From Larix kaempferi (taxonomy: Eukaryota > Streptophyta > Pinopsida > Pinales > Pinaceae), in contig BSBM01001382.1 of assembly GCA_027924585.1 (NCBI GenBank), positions 2,844,001 through 2,908,000 of the forward strand: 64,000 nt of DNA. Direction: 5' to 3'. Under the pieces are notes generated by a model. It was not told the DNA's origin. It searched no databases and saw only the letters and a list, made by a program, of their open reading frames with translations. Each line of letters starts with the position of its first letter. Position 1 is the first letter of the stretch. Position numbers and translations under genes: made by a program. Below, one piece after another: positions 43,328 through 54,213 of this stretch.

Positions 43328-45761
43328 GATGGATGACAAGGTTCCTAACCGATACAGAAACCTGGAAAGCTAGTGTCGAAGGCAAATGTGGTTCGGCTCG
43401 GTCTAAGTCGAATGACATCAATCTTGAGTCGTTAGGGTCTATTGCACTGATGGCAGATAACAACAATTTCCTCTGTGCGGGACAGTTCTTTAGGACTTCC
43501 AAGGCAGACATAGCAACGGGGGACTGGGCTAGATCTTCTACAATATTATAATTTGCTGCTGCACGAGCATTAGGATTGTTGTTGATCCGTCGTAGTGGGA
43601 AGCGAGGGGCTTTAGGGGCCTCATCGCCGTGTGGTGGGGGTATGCGTAAGGGCTGATCTGTGGAAGAAACGGTATCAATGGGGGGGGTTTTGGGGTTGGG
43701 TCCGTATTGATTTCGACGCGTTTGAAGATTGATGTCTATCGATGACATCATGAGGAGATGGTGGGTACTCGAATCCGTCGGTTGGTTTGTTTGTGTAGCA
43801 TATGTGATTTGCTGAGGTGTTTGTGCGGTTCCTTGAGGAGGAGGTAGTGGTTGGGTGTTTACTACTCCTTGTGTGGGTAAGGGATTTTGCAGCACCAAGG
43901 GAGGTGGCTGGGGGTTGGGTTGTGCAGGAGGAGCAGCTTGTCCTTGGCGTTGGGCATCGTCCGTCCACAGTTGACGGGCACGATCTAAGTGTGGACAATT
44001 GGGTGTATAGTGGCCGTAGACCCCACATATGGAACAATGATGATTCCTTCGTAGATTGGGATTCTTGCCCTGACAAGGTGGTCTGTCAGGGTTTTGGTCA
44101 GGTGGGGCGGCGTTGTTGTTATTAGGAGGGTTTGGTTGTTGACCGCCTTGGTTCGGAGGTTGGTTATTCCTACGGTTCCGTCCTCTCCCTCTGTTATGTT
44201 GGCCTTGCTGGTTGGGTTGAGTAGGCTGGTTTTGCTGTGGATGTTGTTGGGCATAAAATTGCCCTTGGGGGTTGGGAGGATTCTGTGGCTGAGCAGGTGG
44301 GGAAGGTTCCAACGACGGGTAGTAACCGGGGTGTGCTTGAGGTTGGGCCGGTGCTGGTGGGGTCGGTGGTGGATGATAAACTGGAGGAACTTGTGGTTGC
44401 GCAATTAGGGCTTGCGGGGGGTAGTAAGCCTGTTGAACTTGGGAGTGTGAATGTGCTGGATGAGGCGGGTGTTGATAAAAGGTGGGTTGGCCCGCAGGAG
44501 GATTGTATGGTGAGTGAACATGGCCATAACAATGCTGTGGGCATGATGGTCCATGAATATGAGGAGGTCGAACGACAAGGGCGTATGAATTAGTCGCTCC
44601 AGAATGGGAAGTGGCACGCGAAAGATTAGGGCCAGTAGGAGTGGGCTTAGTCGTGTATGGTTGGGTGCGTGATGATACATGCCCGATGATGCCGTCGGCG
44701 ACATGGGATGCTCCCAGGGCATCGCTCCGGGAGGCGTCGGCACGAGGGGCGTCTGGTAAGATAGAGTATAGGTAGCCAGATTGGGCGTAAATAAGATCAA
44801 ATTGTTGGGCTTTGAGGATGGCTTCTTCCTTAGACTGAGGTTGCTCGAAGGCCACATCCTTTGCAATGGTTGGTATGAGAGACTTCAGGAACCAATCTAA
44901 GAAAATACGCTCATCCAACTTGATCTTACATAAAGTACGCCGTTTGCGCCACTCATGGATGTGGTCCGTGATGTGGGTGGCCGTATTCTGCCTACAAGAT
45001 AGGAGGATCTCTACACCGGCATCGTAATGAACGAGTAGCTGGAATAATTGCAGGAAAGTGGAGGCAAGGGATATGAATGTAATGTGGGTCCCATGAGGTT
45101 GGTCAATATACCACTTAGCTGCAGCTCCAGTGAGGGTTCGTTGTAATAATCGAAGGCGAATGGAGTCATCCATGATGAAGTTGGAGGAACACCATAAATG
45201 GAAAGACATGATATGATTTTGAGGGTCTTCTCCTCCCTTTCCCTCGAATTTGGGTATGTCCGAAGGGAGTTTGGTGGGCATAGGAGGCCACGTAGGATCA
45301 TTAGTCAACCTAGCCAAGTTAGGGAGGTTAAGAGTGGCCATAAATGGAAAACTAGCAGGAAGATGTGTCGGGGGGGGGGGGGTGTTTTCCGTGGTGACGA
45401 TGGTGTGGCCACTGCCCCCAATATGTGGGGCAATGGTATGGGCCATAGCGGAAATGGTGGGGCTGCTGCCCCCAATGTTTGGGGCAACGGTATGGGCCAT
45501 AGCGGCGATGGTGGGTCCGCTGCCCCCAATGTTTGGGGCAACGGTATGGGCCATAGCAGCAATGGTGGGGCCGTTGCCCCCAAGTATGCTACTGGTCACT
45601 AGAGGATTTGTATTAGTGACCAATCCACTCCTTATAGGAATGGGTGTGGTGGCGAGAATGTTAGGCGTAGACGACATGACAGGGATAGACGTTGTTGTGG
45701 TATCCAGGTGGTTGTTGAGTCCTGCGCTGACCATCCCACCAAAAAAGGCGTTGGAAATCAT
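43323..45761 (-). CDS. gag: Gag, 812-codon open frame
   Basis: Gag forms the virus-like particle and packages RNA. The frame is unbroken over 2.4 kb. The N-part has four tandem copies of a 20-residue unit (GGSGPTIAAMAHTVAPN-type), then the retrotransposon Gag core (KFEGKGGEDPQNHIMSF, LTGAAAKWYID, CKIKLDERIFLDWFLKSL). A long Pro/Gln/His-rich region and a zinc knuckle CSICGVYGHYTPNC follow. The C-part contains FPLRRINNNPNARAAANYN, also seen in the related fragment at 50 kb. The open frame continues upstream of 45761 without a stop for at least 150 bases, so the true start is uncertain. It ends in RNLVIHR, directly at the protease active site, in a shifted frame. Confidence 0.88.
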   Translation of the reverse strand: MISNAFFGGMVSAGLNNHLDTTTTSIPVMSSTPNILATTPIPIRSGLVTNTNPLVTSSILGGNGPTIAAMAHTVAPNIGGSGPTIAAMAHTVAPNIGGSSPTISAMAHTIAPHIGGSGHTIVTTENTPPPPTHLPASFPFMATLNLPNLARLTNDPTWPPMPTKLPSDIPKFEGKGGEDPQNHIMSFHLWCSSNFIMDDSIRLRLLQRTLTGAAAKWYIDQPHGTHITFISLASTFLQLFQLLVHYDAGVEILLSCRQNTATHITDHIHEWRKRRTLCKIKLDERIFLDWFLKSLIPTIAKDVAFEQPQSKEEAILKAQQFDLIYAQSGYLYSILPDAPRADASRSDALGASHVADGIIGHVSSRTQPYTTKPTPTGPNLSRATSHSGATNSYALVVRPPHIHGPSCPQHCYGHVHSPYNPPAGQPTFYQHPPHPAHSHSQVQQAYYPPQALIAQPQVPPVYHPPPTPPAPAQPQAHPGYYPSLEPSPPAQPQNPPNPQGQFYAQQHPQQNQPTQPNQQGQHNRGRGRNRRNNQPPNQGGQQPNPPNNNNAAPPDQNPDRPPCQGKNPNLRRNHHCSICGVYGHYTPNCPHLDRARQLWTDDAQRQGQAAPPAQPNPQPPPLVLQNPLPTQGVVNTQPLPPPQGTAQTPQQITYATQTNQPTDSSTHHLLMMSSIDINLQTRRNQYGPNPKTPPIDTVSSTDQPLRIPPPHGDEAPKAPRFPLRRINNNPNARAAANYNIVEDLAQSPVAMSALEVLKNCPAQRKLLLSAISAIDPNDSRLMSFDLDRAEPHLPSTLAFQVSVSVRNLVIHR
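45398..45600 (-). repeat. 60-bp coding tandem repeat in gag
   Basis: Units containing 'ggcaa.ggtatgggccatag' and 'tgcccccaatgt.tggggc' recur every 60 bases about four times. The period keeps the frame and gives the 20-residue Gag repeats. The copies are very alike, so the expansion is young. Confidence 0.92.
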
Positions 45762-47736
45762 ACCATCCGAGGGGCTAGATGGAGCGGTGTATGTGTTGTA
45801 TTCTGGTTCGGAATCAGACGTGCTATAAGGGCCATCTGGATCAAGGGACGAGGCTCTACGTTTATGTTGAGGAGAGCCAAGTAAATCGTGTTGTGGGGGT
45901 TGGCCTCGTTGGCGATGGGACTGTCTCTGGCACTCAATGGTGGCGATGAGGGTAATATGGGTGAGGAGTGGTGAGTAAAAGGCTAAAAAATCCTAGGGAA
46001 ACCGTGTGTGCAGCAGGAGAGCGTAAAAAGGCAGCACACTGGCCAACAACAATGCTCAAAACGTTTGTTGCAACAGCTGTGCTACAACAAACGAAGTGAC
46101 AAAAAATGGTTAGAATACCAATAGACATGGGTCCTAGCAAATGAAAAAAGGTAAACTCACTAGACTCTAGGGAGGTAAGAGAGCATGAAAACACCTAACT
46201 AAAAGGTATGTTGATTCGAACTAGACATATCCTCTGCAGGGTGATTAAATCCCAGTCAGACAATACGAAAAGTGGAACCAAAGGCCAATGATATCCCCTT
46301 ACCGGGAGGGACACCGGGTAGACAATCCTAGAAGAAAGGAAACTAAGATACCCTGTTCACGACACGTCCAGAAAGGTGAATCTGCGGCTCCAGTCCTATC
46401 ACCGTGTGGGCCTAAAAGGAATCACCACACGCGGACAATGAGTAGGTAGCCTTCGGTGACTGAATGGATTGCGGTATTCCACTCAGGCCTCCGGAACCAG
46501 TCTCGCCACTTCAACCCTCCTAAAGGAGAGGCCTTTTCAACAAATTGGTCGTAACTGTGTCAACAAGTACTAGGGGATTTTGGCACCCTAGAGGACAACA
46601 ACTATGTCTCAAATGTAAGCGACAAAGGGGTGTTATTTGGATACCTATCCCCCTTGTCCTACCTAGCTACAAAATTCTTCTGTTTTCCCCAAGTGGGTTT
46701 AAAAGTTGGTTAAGTTAAGTAGTTTTTTAGGGCTCACTTGAGTTAGGTGACAGAGTGTGTACAATGATAATGTTGGCAGTTAAACTAGCAAGTAAAAAGA
46801 AGGCATTTCAATAGAAAAATGTAAACAATGTTGGATGCTTAACAAAGACTTTGAAAAATAGAATTGTGTGTATATATATATATATATATATTTTTTAAAA
46901 TAACAAAATGAGCAAAAATTTTGAAAATCAGGCCGCGGCTATGGGCCATATCTACGCGGTGTGCAGCGCAAGTTTTGGGTCGTGAACTGCGGTGTGCAGC
47001 GCGAGTTTTGGGCCGTGAACTACGATGGGCAGCGCCAGTTTCAGGCCGTGAACTGCGGTGTGCAGCATACTTCTCGGGCCGGAGTATGCGGTGTGCAACG
47101 TGGTAGGAGTGCTGGGAAGTGCGGCAGGGGCGTGCTGGTCATTGTGGTTTGCAGCGCGGCACCAGCAATGGTCAGTGCAGTGTGTAGCGCTAGTTCCGAG
47201 ATGAACCGTGCAGTGTGCAGTGCGAGTTAAGGGGTGGATAGCGCAGTGTGCAGCGCAAGTTGCGCTGGGGGTTTTGCGGTCGGGGCTATGGAAATCGCAA
47301 TGTCGTGAGAGGTGGGGGCCGCGCAGGTGGCAGGATGGTGAGCGGCGCCGTCTGTGTGCATAGGTCGCACCGCGGGTAGGCTTGTGCAGACTGTGGTATG
47401 GACCGTGTCTGGAAATGGGTAAGCCGCGGTTCAAAACCGCGCGCAGGTGCTAAAATGCTGCTGTGTGCACCGCATAAAGACTTCGAAAAGCCGTGCTCTA
47501 GACCGCAGCAAAAGGCTAAAGAGCCGAGCTGCAGACCACGCAAAAATGGTGAACAACCGCAGTGCGGGCCGCAACTGTGAGGAAAAAAGATGCGGTTTTC
47601 TGCACGAAAAACGATGCGAACTGGGTGCACCCGCACAGAAAAACTCACAGGACTGTAACTAAGCAGATAAAACCAGAAAACAAAACTTTTAAACAAATAA
47701 CAAGGAAAGATAAAAACTGTCAGAGAAGGGTTCAGA
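45762..47736 (-). other. 5' leader of the 18-kb element
   Basis: About 2 kb separates the PBS from Gag. Frames of 86-161 codons exist on the minus strand but show no recognisable domain. Long leaders, sometimes with an extra ORF or an intron, occur in Ogre-type elements; I cannot show either here. It includes a (TA)n tract near 46870-46891 and the array below. Confidence 0.5.
46940..47290 (-). repeat. degenerate tandem array, about 38-bp unit, GC-rich leader
   Basis: 'gcggtgtgcagcgc.agtttt' followed by 'gggccgtgaactg' is repeated at about 46955, 46990, 47028 and 47058. It then decays into single 'gtgcagcgc' words to about 47280. The open frames on both strands here are by-products. Confidence 0.75.
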
Positions 47737-47750
47737 CAGTGGAGTTGCCA
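47737..47750 (-). other. primer binding site of the 18-kb element (tRNA-Arg-like)
   Basis: On the minus strand TGGCAACTCCACTG begins three bases after the end of the 5' LTR. It resembles the TGGCGACTCCACT-type PBS at 29446 and the complement of a tRNA-Arg 3' end. Position and start (TGG) are right; the match decays after 14 bases. Confidence 0.65.
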
Positions 47751-47753
47751 ATC

Positions 47754-48447
47754 TGTAGTTGGGGTTTTCACCCTGGCTTATGCAAAAGGGCACCTACTAA
47801 GGGAAAGGAACCTTAGTAGCAGGTTGAAGGGAAGTGATAAAAAACTAAACTAATCATAAAAAACAATAAACCATTCGATCTAACATGTGCATGAGATTCA
47901 AAAATAACTTTAAAGAAATAAATAACTGATTTTCGAAACCAAGTAACAAAGAATCTTTAATTTTTGTATTATGGGAAAGCAAGGGCTTGCAAAAAACTTA
48001 CCTCAGAGATGAGGCTGGTGGAGTTCTAATAGTGTGTTCCGCAGCTCCTTTGGTTCCGTACTCTCCTCTTCAATGCTTCGGTGGTGGCTAAAGTTTTTAT
48101 CTCAAGCGAAGCCAAAAAGCTCAAAGATGGATGGCTTAAGGCTTTGGAAAAAATTTAGTAGCATAAGGGTAGAGTGATTGAGGGATCTAGAAATGGGGGG
48201 CCTCCATCCCTTTTTATAAACTTGGATTAGGGTTTTAGGGCTTTTTTAGGGTTTTTGCCCTATTTTCTCTTTTTTGATTTTCTTTTGAGTTTTATTCCCT
48301 ATTATTTTGATTTTGACCCTCTTTTGGGGTTTTAGTGTGTTTTTTGAGGGAATTTTGGGGTTTTGGAGGCTAGGTTGGTAGGAAATTTGGTCAACATAGG
48401 TGTATGTCCAAATTGATGAGCTGGTGAGCACTTTTTTGGTGTTAACA
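47754..48447 (-). repeat. 5' LTR of the 18-kb element (694 bp)
   Basis: In element orientation it starts TGTTAACACC at 48447 and ends ...CCCCAACTACA at 47754. It aligns end to end with 30465-31168. One notable indel is about 9 bp shorter near 48350. Confidence 0.93.
48211..48218 (-). promoter_or_regulatory. TATA box in the 5' LTR
   Basis: On the minus strand TATAAAAAGG precedes GATGGAGGCCCCCC. The same element is conserved in the other LTR at 30921-30930. It is the likely promoter of the full-length element transcript. Confidence 0.55.
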
Positions 48448-48452
48448 CTTCC
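48448..48452. repeat. target-site duplication, right copy (CTTCC)
   Basis: It follows the right LTR terminus TAACA directly and equals the five bases before the left LTR. Confidence 0.85.
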
Positions 48453-48599
48453 CACTCGTCTCCATTTTTGTTACAATGCTCCACCTGCTCATCATTACCT
48501 TGCTCCTTCCCCTACCAGGACTCGCTCCCTTCTCTTGCACACACATTCACTCCTTCTTCAACCCTCACCCTCCACACTAGAGACTCCTCGCTTCCCCAC

Positions 48600-48756
48600 T
48601 TGTCCAATGCCCTCCTACTTGCTCTACACTGTCGCCTGCACGCCCACCTACACTCCTCTTTCCCCACATTGACTTGTCCAATGCCCTCCTCCTTGCACTA
48701 CATTGTCACCTGCACGCCCACCTACACTCCACTTTCCCCACATTGACTTGTCCAAG
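48600..48756. repeat. 74-bp tandem repeat, C-rich
   Basis: 'ttgtccaatgccctcct' starts at 48600 and 48674 and a third truncated unit begins at 48748. The units share 'gcacgcccacctacactcc'. The C-rich composition matches 30030-30460, supporting that both were one continuous sequence before the 18-kb insertion. Confidence 0.85.
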
Positions 48757-49286
48757 AAGATCTGTGCCTTCCCTGCCATCGTGCTTATCCCATTCCATTG
48801 CTCTTACCACCATTCTGCCCCATCCTCCTCACTAGGTCGCGCTCACACTGCTCCCTACACGTCGTTCCTCATCCCTTACTCTGCGCCCTCATCTTTAGCA
48901 ATGCCATTCCTGCTCCTTTCATTGCTCCTCAATCCCATCACGTAGGGTTTAAAACCCTAAAAGAACCACCCAATTCAAAAAATGAATAAATACTATAATA
49001 ATAATATTATTAATAATGTTTATTATTGTAAGATTTTAAATCTATACAAATAACTCTTAAAACCATATAATAATAAAACTATTATTTTTATAATAATAGT
49101 AGTATTTATTATTATTATTATTAATAGTTAATTTTGTTATAAAATTTCAATTATTTTTCTCATAAAAAAAGAAAAAAAAGACGATTTAAGCTCTTATATA
49201 AGGATCACATTGAGGTTTTTGCATTTTTTTGTGTCCATTTATTGTTGAAGAAGTAAAATAAAGAATAGAAGTCGAAGTTGGGAACC

Positions 49287-50037
49287 ATGGAGTCTAGATC
49301 ACAATTACAAATAAAAAAATTAGAAGATGAACTAGTTTGTTATTGAAAGGAAAATATAAAATTACAAATTGCGATTGAATTACCAAAAATTCAAATGGAA
49401 TTCAAAGAAAATACTATTTCTAACAAAAAAATATCTTATTGAAGAGTTGCTCGCACAAATTAAGGAATTAAAGGATGAAAAGCAACTCAATGAGAAATTA
49501 CAAAATCAAGAAATCAAGAGTATAGTAGAAGGAGAAATAACGGAATTGAAAAATCTCCTTATTGACAATGATTAAGTAATTATGCAATCCCAAAAGAAAT
49601 TAGAATGCCAAGATTTATAATTGTACCGACTTCAACAAGAAATTAAAGATCTATAGCAACAAAACAATGACCTTAAAAATGCTCACAAATTAGAGACTGC
49701 AAAGATCAATAAAACGATATCAAACAATAATGATGAGATATTTCGGTTGAGAAATCATAATAAAATTTTAGTCACAAAAATCAAGAAGTTAAAGAATATT
49801 CGGAAGACACGACAAGCTAATGAAGATATTGAAGGGAAATTGTTAGAAAATGAAGAAGAGATTTGCCACCTTGGAAATCATAATCAAGATCTGATAGATC
49901 AAGTTAAGAAGTTAAACGATGACGAGAAGTCACAAGAAGAAACATTTAAGAAGCTTAATAATGATAACAAGTTGTTGGAAAACAAGTTAGAGCAAATCAA
50001 TAAAGTAACAAGTTGGAGTAAGAACTTCCAAAGTTGA
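49287..50037 (+). pseudogene. coiled-coil reading frame of an older LTR element
   Basis: The frame starts MESRSQLQIKKLEDELVCY at 49287. With a frame change before about 49430 and several stops it continues as a Lys/Glu/Leu/Asn-rich chain (IEELLAQIKELKDEKQLNEK; ITELKNLLIDND; IKKLKNIRKTRQANEDIE; KKLNDDEKSQEETFKKLNND) to about 50037. The heptad-like pattern suggests a long coiled coil of about 250 residues. It breaks off abruptly where minus-strand gag sequence begins. No family is recognised. Its position downstream of an initiator-Met PBS (29830, across the insertion) suggests a first ORF of an LTR element. Confidence 0.45.
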
Positions 50038-50900
50038 AATGGCAGCGGGGGACTGTGCTAAGTTGTCCACAACACTATAATTAGGAGTGGATCGAGCATT
50101 GGCATTGTTGGCAATGTGACGCAAAGGAAACTTGGGAACTTCAGGGATCCCATCAGTAGGTGGTTTAGGTAGGTGCAAGGTTTCGTCAACTAGAGTGGTG
50201 GCTTTGCCGTTATTAGTAGCAGAAGATTCGACGGATGGACCGTACTGGCTTTTTCATGTCTGAAGGTTCACTTTAGCAAACAACATGAGGAGGTGATGGA
50301 GCCCAAAGTCAGACGATTGACTCAACGAAACTAGTTGGGGTGGATAAGGTGCCAATGTTTGTCTCGTTACTACTCCTTGCACTAGGAAGGAGTTCTACAG
50401 AACTTGAGGATGGGTTTGAGTGGGTTGAGGCAAAGATGGGTTTGCTTGCTCCTGTGGGGTAGAAGCTGCTTTGCGTTGGTTTGTCTCGTTACACAATTCG
50501 TGTGCCTTAGCCAAAATGAGGACAATTATGAGTATAATTCCCATACACACCGTAGAAAGAACACAAATGATTGGTCCAGAGTTGAGCATTTTTGGCCTGT
50601 TTAGGAGGCTTGTTAACATCCTAATTTTAGGGATTCGCTCCAGTGTTATCAGGTGGGTTGGAAGGTTTGTTTCCACTTCCCTGTCGTTGGTTGTTTCCTT
50701 TATTCTTTCCCCTATTATTTTTCTTAGGCTATGCTTGTTGGTTATTAGGTGTAGGTTGGGAAGGCATGTTCTATTGGGCGTACACTTTCCCATGAGGGAA
50801 AGGAGGAGCAACAGGTTGTGGCTACAGTAGAGCGGTTGGAGGAGGGCCAAGAAAGGGATAGCATGGGTTCATGGCCTAAGGATCCAAGAAGATAGTAGAA
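50038..50900 (-). pseudogene. Gag fragment of a relative of the 18-kb element
   Basis: Minus-strand frames read PEVPKFPLRHIANNANARST and NLAQSPAAISTLEVL, matching FPLRRINNNPNARAA and LAQSPVAMSALEVL of the Gag at 43.3-45.8 kb. Further right are Gln/Pro-rich spacer sequence and a decayed zinc-knuckle region (about 50480-50560). Stops and frameshifts abound. Its orientation is opposite to the neighbouring protease-region piece. Confidence 0.7.
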
Positions 50901-50904
50901 TGTA

Positions 50905-51800
50905 CCTCCTCAACCCCCAAGGGTGGAAATATCTGAGCTCTGTACAATTTCCTTGAGAAAATAAGCAACCCAGACTCAACCCCAACCTACCCCCTCTCCC
51001 AACTAGTTACCTAGGAACCAATGGGGAGCCACACCTATTCAAAAAATCTTGTTCTTGTTTCCACCTTTTGGAATCACGGATTCACGAGCATGCCATTCAT
51101 GGAAACTCTTAATCTCTCGGGTTTGACGTTAGGAATTCTTGTTTGGTATCTCACCCCTCCGAACCTACCTCCCACACCATAGGTTGTTTTGACACATGTG
51201 AAACCAATTGGTACTGCCAATAATCCTCCTTCTGGAACCCCAAAGGCTACACCTACCGCCCCGTCCCCTCTCCCCGAGAATAAAAATGGGGGCAAGGTGA
51301 AAAGTGTGAATTGACAAATCTGAATAAATCCGTGAACCCTCCCCCTAATGCCTTAGCTCAAGTGCCCTTTCCTTGCGATTTGTGGGATGTTTTGGGTTAC
51401 ACTATCTAGAACTGTTTGGAATTGCCTATCCTACGCACTCATATCCAGACGTTGGATGATGAACCCGATGAAAACATTCCAGTGGTCCATCTTCCCAGCA
51501 CGCCCAAGACGCGTAACTAGTTATTGTGCATCAATCATCCTTGTGCAGTAGGTAGTTTTCGTGGCCATTACTCGTACCATTTCCTTGATCTACCCGAGTA
51601 TCGATTGGTACTCGTTGACTTGCACTGATTCTCCACAGAATCCAAAGTCACCACCACTGAAGAATTTCACCCTCCAACGTCTTCCTCGAGTGGGATGAAC
51701 ACCATTTGTTTCATCTCGACATTTGAGGAACCTTCCTCAACATCTCATACCACTATGATTGTGTCGAGATACATGAGTCCCTCCAACCTATCTATTCAAC
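50905..51800 (+). pseudogene. protease/spacer fragment of a relative of the 18-kb element
   Basis: Plus-strand reading matches the protease-RT spacer at 42.0-42.9 kb: an 'aaatatctgagctctgtaca' block against ITEISDLC, a Pro-rich spacer, then QTLDDEPDENIPVV, INHPCAVGSFRGHYSYH, LPEYRLVLVDLH and EEFHPPTSS, parallel to QTLDNDPNIPIVV, NHACAIYGIYGHYSHHC, LPDYKVALYELN and EEIYPPTSF. Numerous stops. No RT or integrase follows. Confidence 0.7.
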
Positions 51801-54213
51801 CCTTCTGAATCAATGAGGAAATCCCATGTCCACAGCATGGGGACAGGACTCTAGACCTTCCTATTCATCATCGTCATCCTCATTGACGATACTGGGGGAA
51901 TCCCCCATCGTCATATCACAAATTTAGTGTTCCACCATGACCAATAGCCTCATGGTACAATGCACTTCTAGTAGTTTATCGATGCCCTGTCGATACCTCT
52001 CCAAGAGAGCATCCACACCGCATTGACACCTCTATGCTGGGGGGCATAATATATTACCTCGACCCCGGGATAGGGTGCATGCTATATCATTTTGATCCTG
52101 CCCCGTCACGTCTATATCGGTATTTCAATGAGCCCATAGCTCAATCCAACACATGTGATCCATAATCACAAACCCCATGCCCATAGAATGGGGGAAGGAC
52201 CTTAACCCTGCTCACTTTTTCACATGCGTGATCTCGACCATTTCTCGAGGTCACGTGTCATTTGTATATTTCATTTTTTTTCCATATGCACCTTTTACGC
52301 TTAGGTATTTTTTCCATGTGTACAGGTCCAGGTCGTGATGAGGACCATTAATTTTATCCCGTGACCAGCCCCTACATGTATAATGCTTCAAACTGGCGTA
52401 TCGGTAATCATCCCTGCAGAATATCCTATTCACCAACCTTATTCATCCCCTTTCACACATGTAGGACCCCCCTTTCTGTTCGGGTAAGTGGCCAAGCCCA
52501 ACCATTCTTGCATTCACCCTTACCCAACAGTAGAGCCTACCTTCCGTGGGTGACCATTTAGAACCCTTTGTCATTTGGCACCCATGCCATTTCAATTTCC
52601 ATAGGATTGGGAGTCCATGTAGTCTATGATCTTGCAGAAATCCCCATATTTTCCTGTCATCATCACTCATCTTCCTACCCTATGAACTCCCAAGTTTATG
52701 ATCTTTAAGGCATTCTAATAGTCTACATTGCACGCTCACAATCCGACCACACCATCCATACTACAAAAGTGACATTATTATGCCACCATTCATCACCCCA
52801 CAAGGAGACTACCATCAGTGTCCTACCCCCACTATCAAAGTTCTCATCTACTATCATTTTTCCATTTGACCCATTTGATTAATTCATTGGACACTTATCT
52901 CCTTGCCTTCCTTTTCTTTTGCAGAGGTGGCGTCTTGCCTAAGTAACCATAATACAGAGGTGCTTTTAAGCACCCCCTTTTCTAGATATCCATGCATCTG
53001 GGAAGCTACGATTGTGAAGTACAACTACACAACCTCTCTTCAATGTCCACGCATCAGAGAAACCATTTACAATTGGTGCTCCTCAACACCCTTGCAGATC
53101 CCATATAGTACCTATTTATGGCAACATCTTTGGTTTCCTTTGTTCAGAGTATTATGTGATGAGTCACCCTTGGATTCATTTTGATATCATGTTTTCCCAA
53201 ATTCATATATCAGTATCAGCCCCCCCTCTGAGTTTCCTCCATTGTAGTCATAATTCTTGGTATCCCAATTGTGTCCCTCCCTTAGTTCAATTTCACATAC
53301 GCTGCTAGGTCATCCATGCCTTCATACTCTGAACAAAGGAAGTTTGAGTCCATATTACTCATTTTCCCTCATATTCACCAATAGTGTCTTAGTCCCATGT
53401 CTAGTTATATTCACTCCTTTTTTGTATCCCTCGCACTTCAGTCAAGGTAACATCATTTCCTTTTCGATAGCATGAGGTCTCCCTTTGTCGACCTCAACAC
53501 ATTCATTTCAAAGGATATACCCAGAGGCACCCTATACCTTGGTCTCATAACCATCATCGATGAGCTCCTTGGACCACCTAAGGGGAGACCTCAGCGAGCC
53601 TTGGAACAATTATTTCTCATGTGCTCTACATTAGCTAAATTATCGCATCGACGAGATTCGTACAAGTTGATGGTTCTCTTACTATTTGGTCGAAGACCCC
53701 AGATGTCATTGAACCTGTTATATTCATACTTTAATTCGTTTGAGTCATTATAAATGTTGGACCCCTTCAAATCCAATAGTGCATCAATTATTGTGATTCA
53801 ACATTCCATGAGAATGTCATTGCTCTAGTACTATTTCTCCAGATAATCCATTGTTGGATCATGATTACATTCCATTTTTTCAGTCCATCTTGGACACTTA
53901 TGATGTACACAACAATTATCCATGTATTGATCAGGTCCCCTTTGGGCCTTGATCCAATTTTTAGTTTGAGACATTGATACGAGCATGGAAATTCCTGCCT
54001 CATCCATATATTTGAGACTATATGCACCTCATTCATGTTGAGTATTTTATTTTTAGGTAAGGCCCCATGTAGTCCCATCGAAGGGAAAGCTACTACCTCT
54101 AATGCAATATCCATTCTCTATGCCACCATCACACTTATCTCCCTGAAAAGAAGATCTTATGATGTATGTCATCCATACGATGAGTTCCTGACCGCACACA
54201 TCAGGTGGCTATT
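51801..54213 (+). other. 3' region of the rearranged Tat-like element
   Basis: There is no coding domain. At 53.2-54.2 kb stretches match the complement of 31.2-32.1 kb in the 18-kb element: the 'ctctgaacaaaggaagtttg' block and the 'gtctccctttgtcgac' block. The region ends 'cacacatcaggtggctattt' directly before TGTTAACACC. RT, integrase and RNase H sequences are missing, so pol was deleted or never present in this copy. Confidence 0.6.

Larger units (their letters stand above)
30465..48447 (-). mobile_element. complete Tat/Ogre-like Ty3 LTR retrotransposon, about 18.0 kb
   Basis: Both LTRs, a 5-bp target duplication (CTTCC), a PBS, a polypurine-type site and all pol domains are visible, in order on the minus strand: gag, protease, RT, RNase H, integrase, second (archaeal-type) RNase H. 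Great length, a tRNA-Arg-like PBS, a second RNase H, a repeat-rich 3' region and an antisense gene are features I associate with the Tat/Ogre lineage. An internal tandem duplication doubles integrase and the second RNase H. By eye the two LTRs differ at roughly 40 sites plus small indels over about 690 aligned bases, so the insertion is not recent. Stops and frameshifts in protease, RT, RNase H and the linker before integrase make it non-autonomous. Confidence 0.92.

Noticed and set aside
43333-44593. Several plus-strand frames opposite gag and protease
   Set aside because: Complement shadows of Pro/Gln-rich gag sequence; unlike the PMD gene they lack domains and splice signals.
45250-45828. 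192-residue plus-strand frame opposite gag
   Set aside because: It is the complement of the 60-bp gag repeat and Pro-rich region; composition and repeats follow gag on the other strand.
46952-47771. Two 160-residue minus-strand frames in the leader as an Ogre-type ORF1
   Set aside because: They coincide with a GC-rich tandem array and cross the PBS and LTR; no conserved domain is visible.
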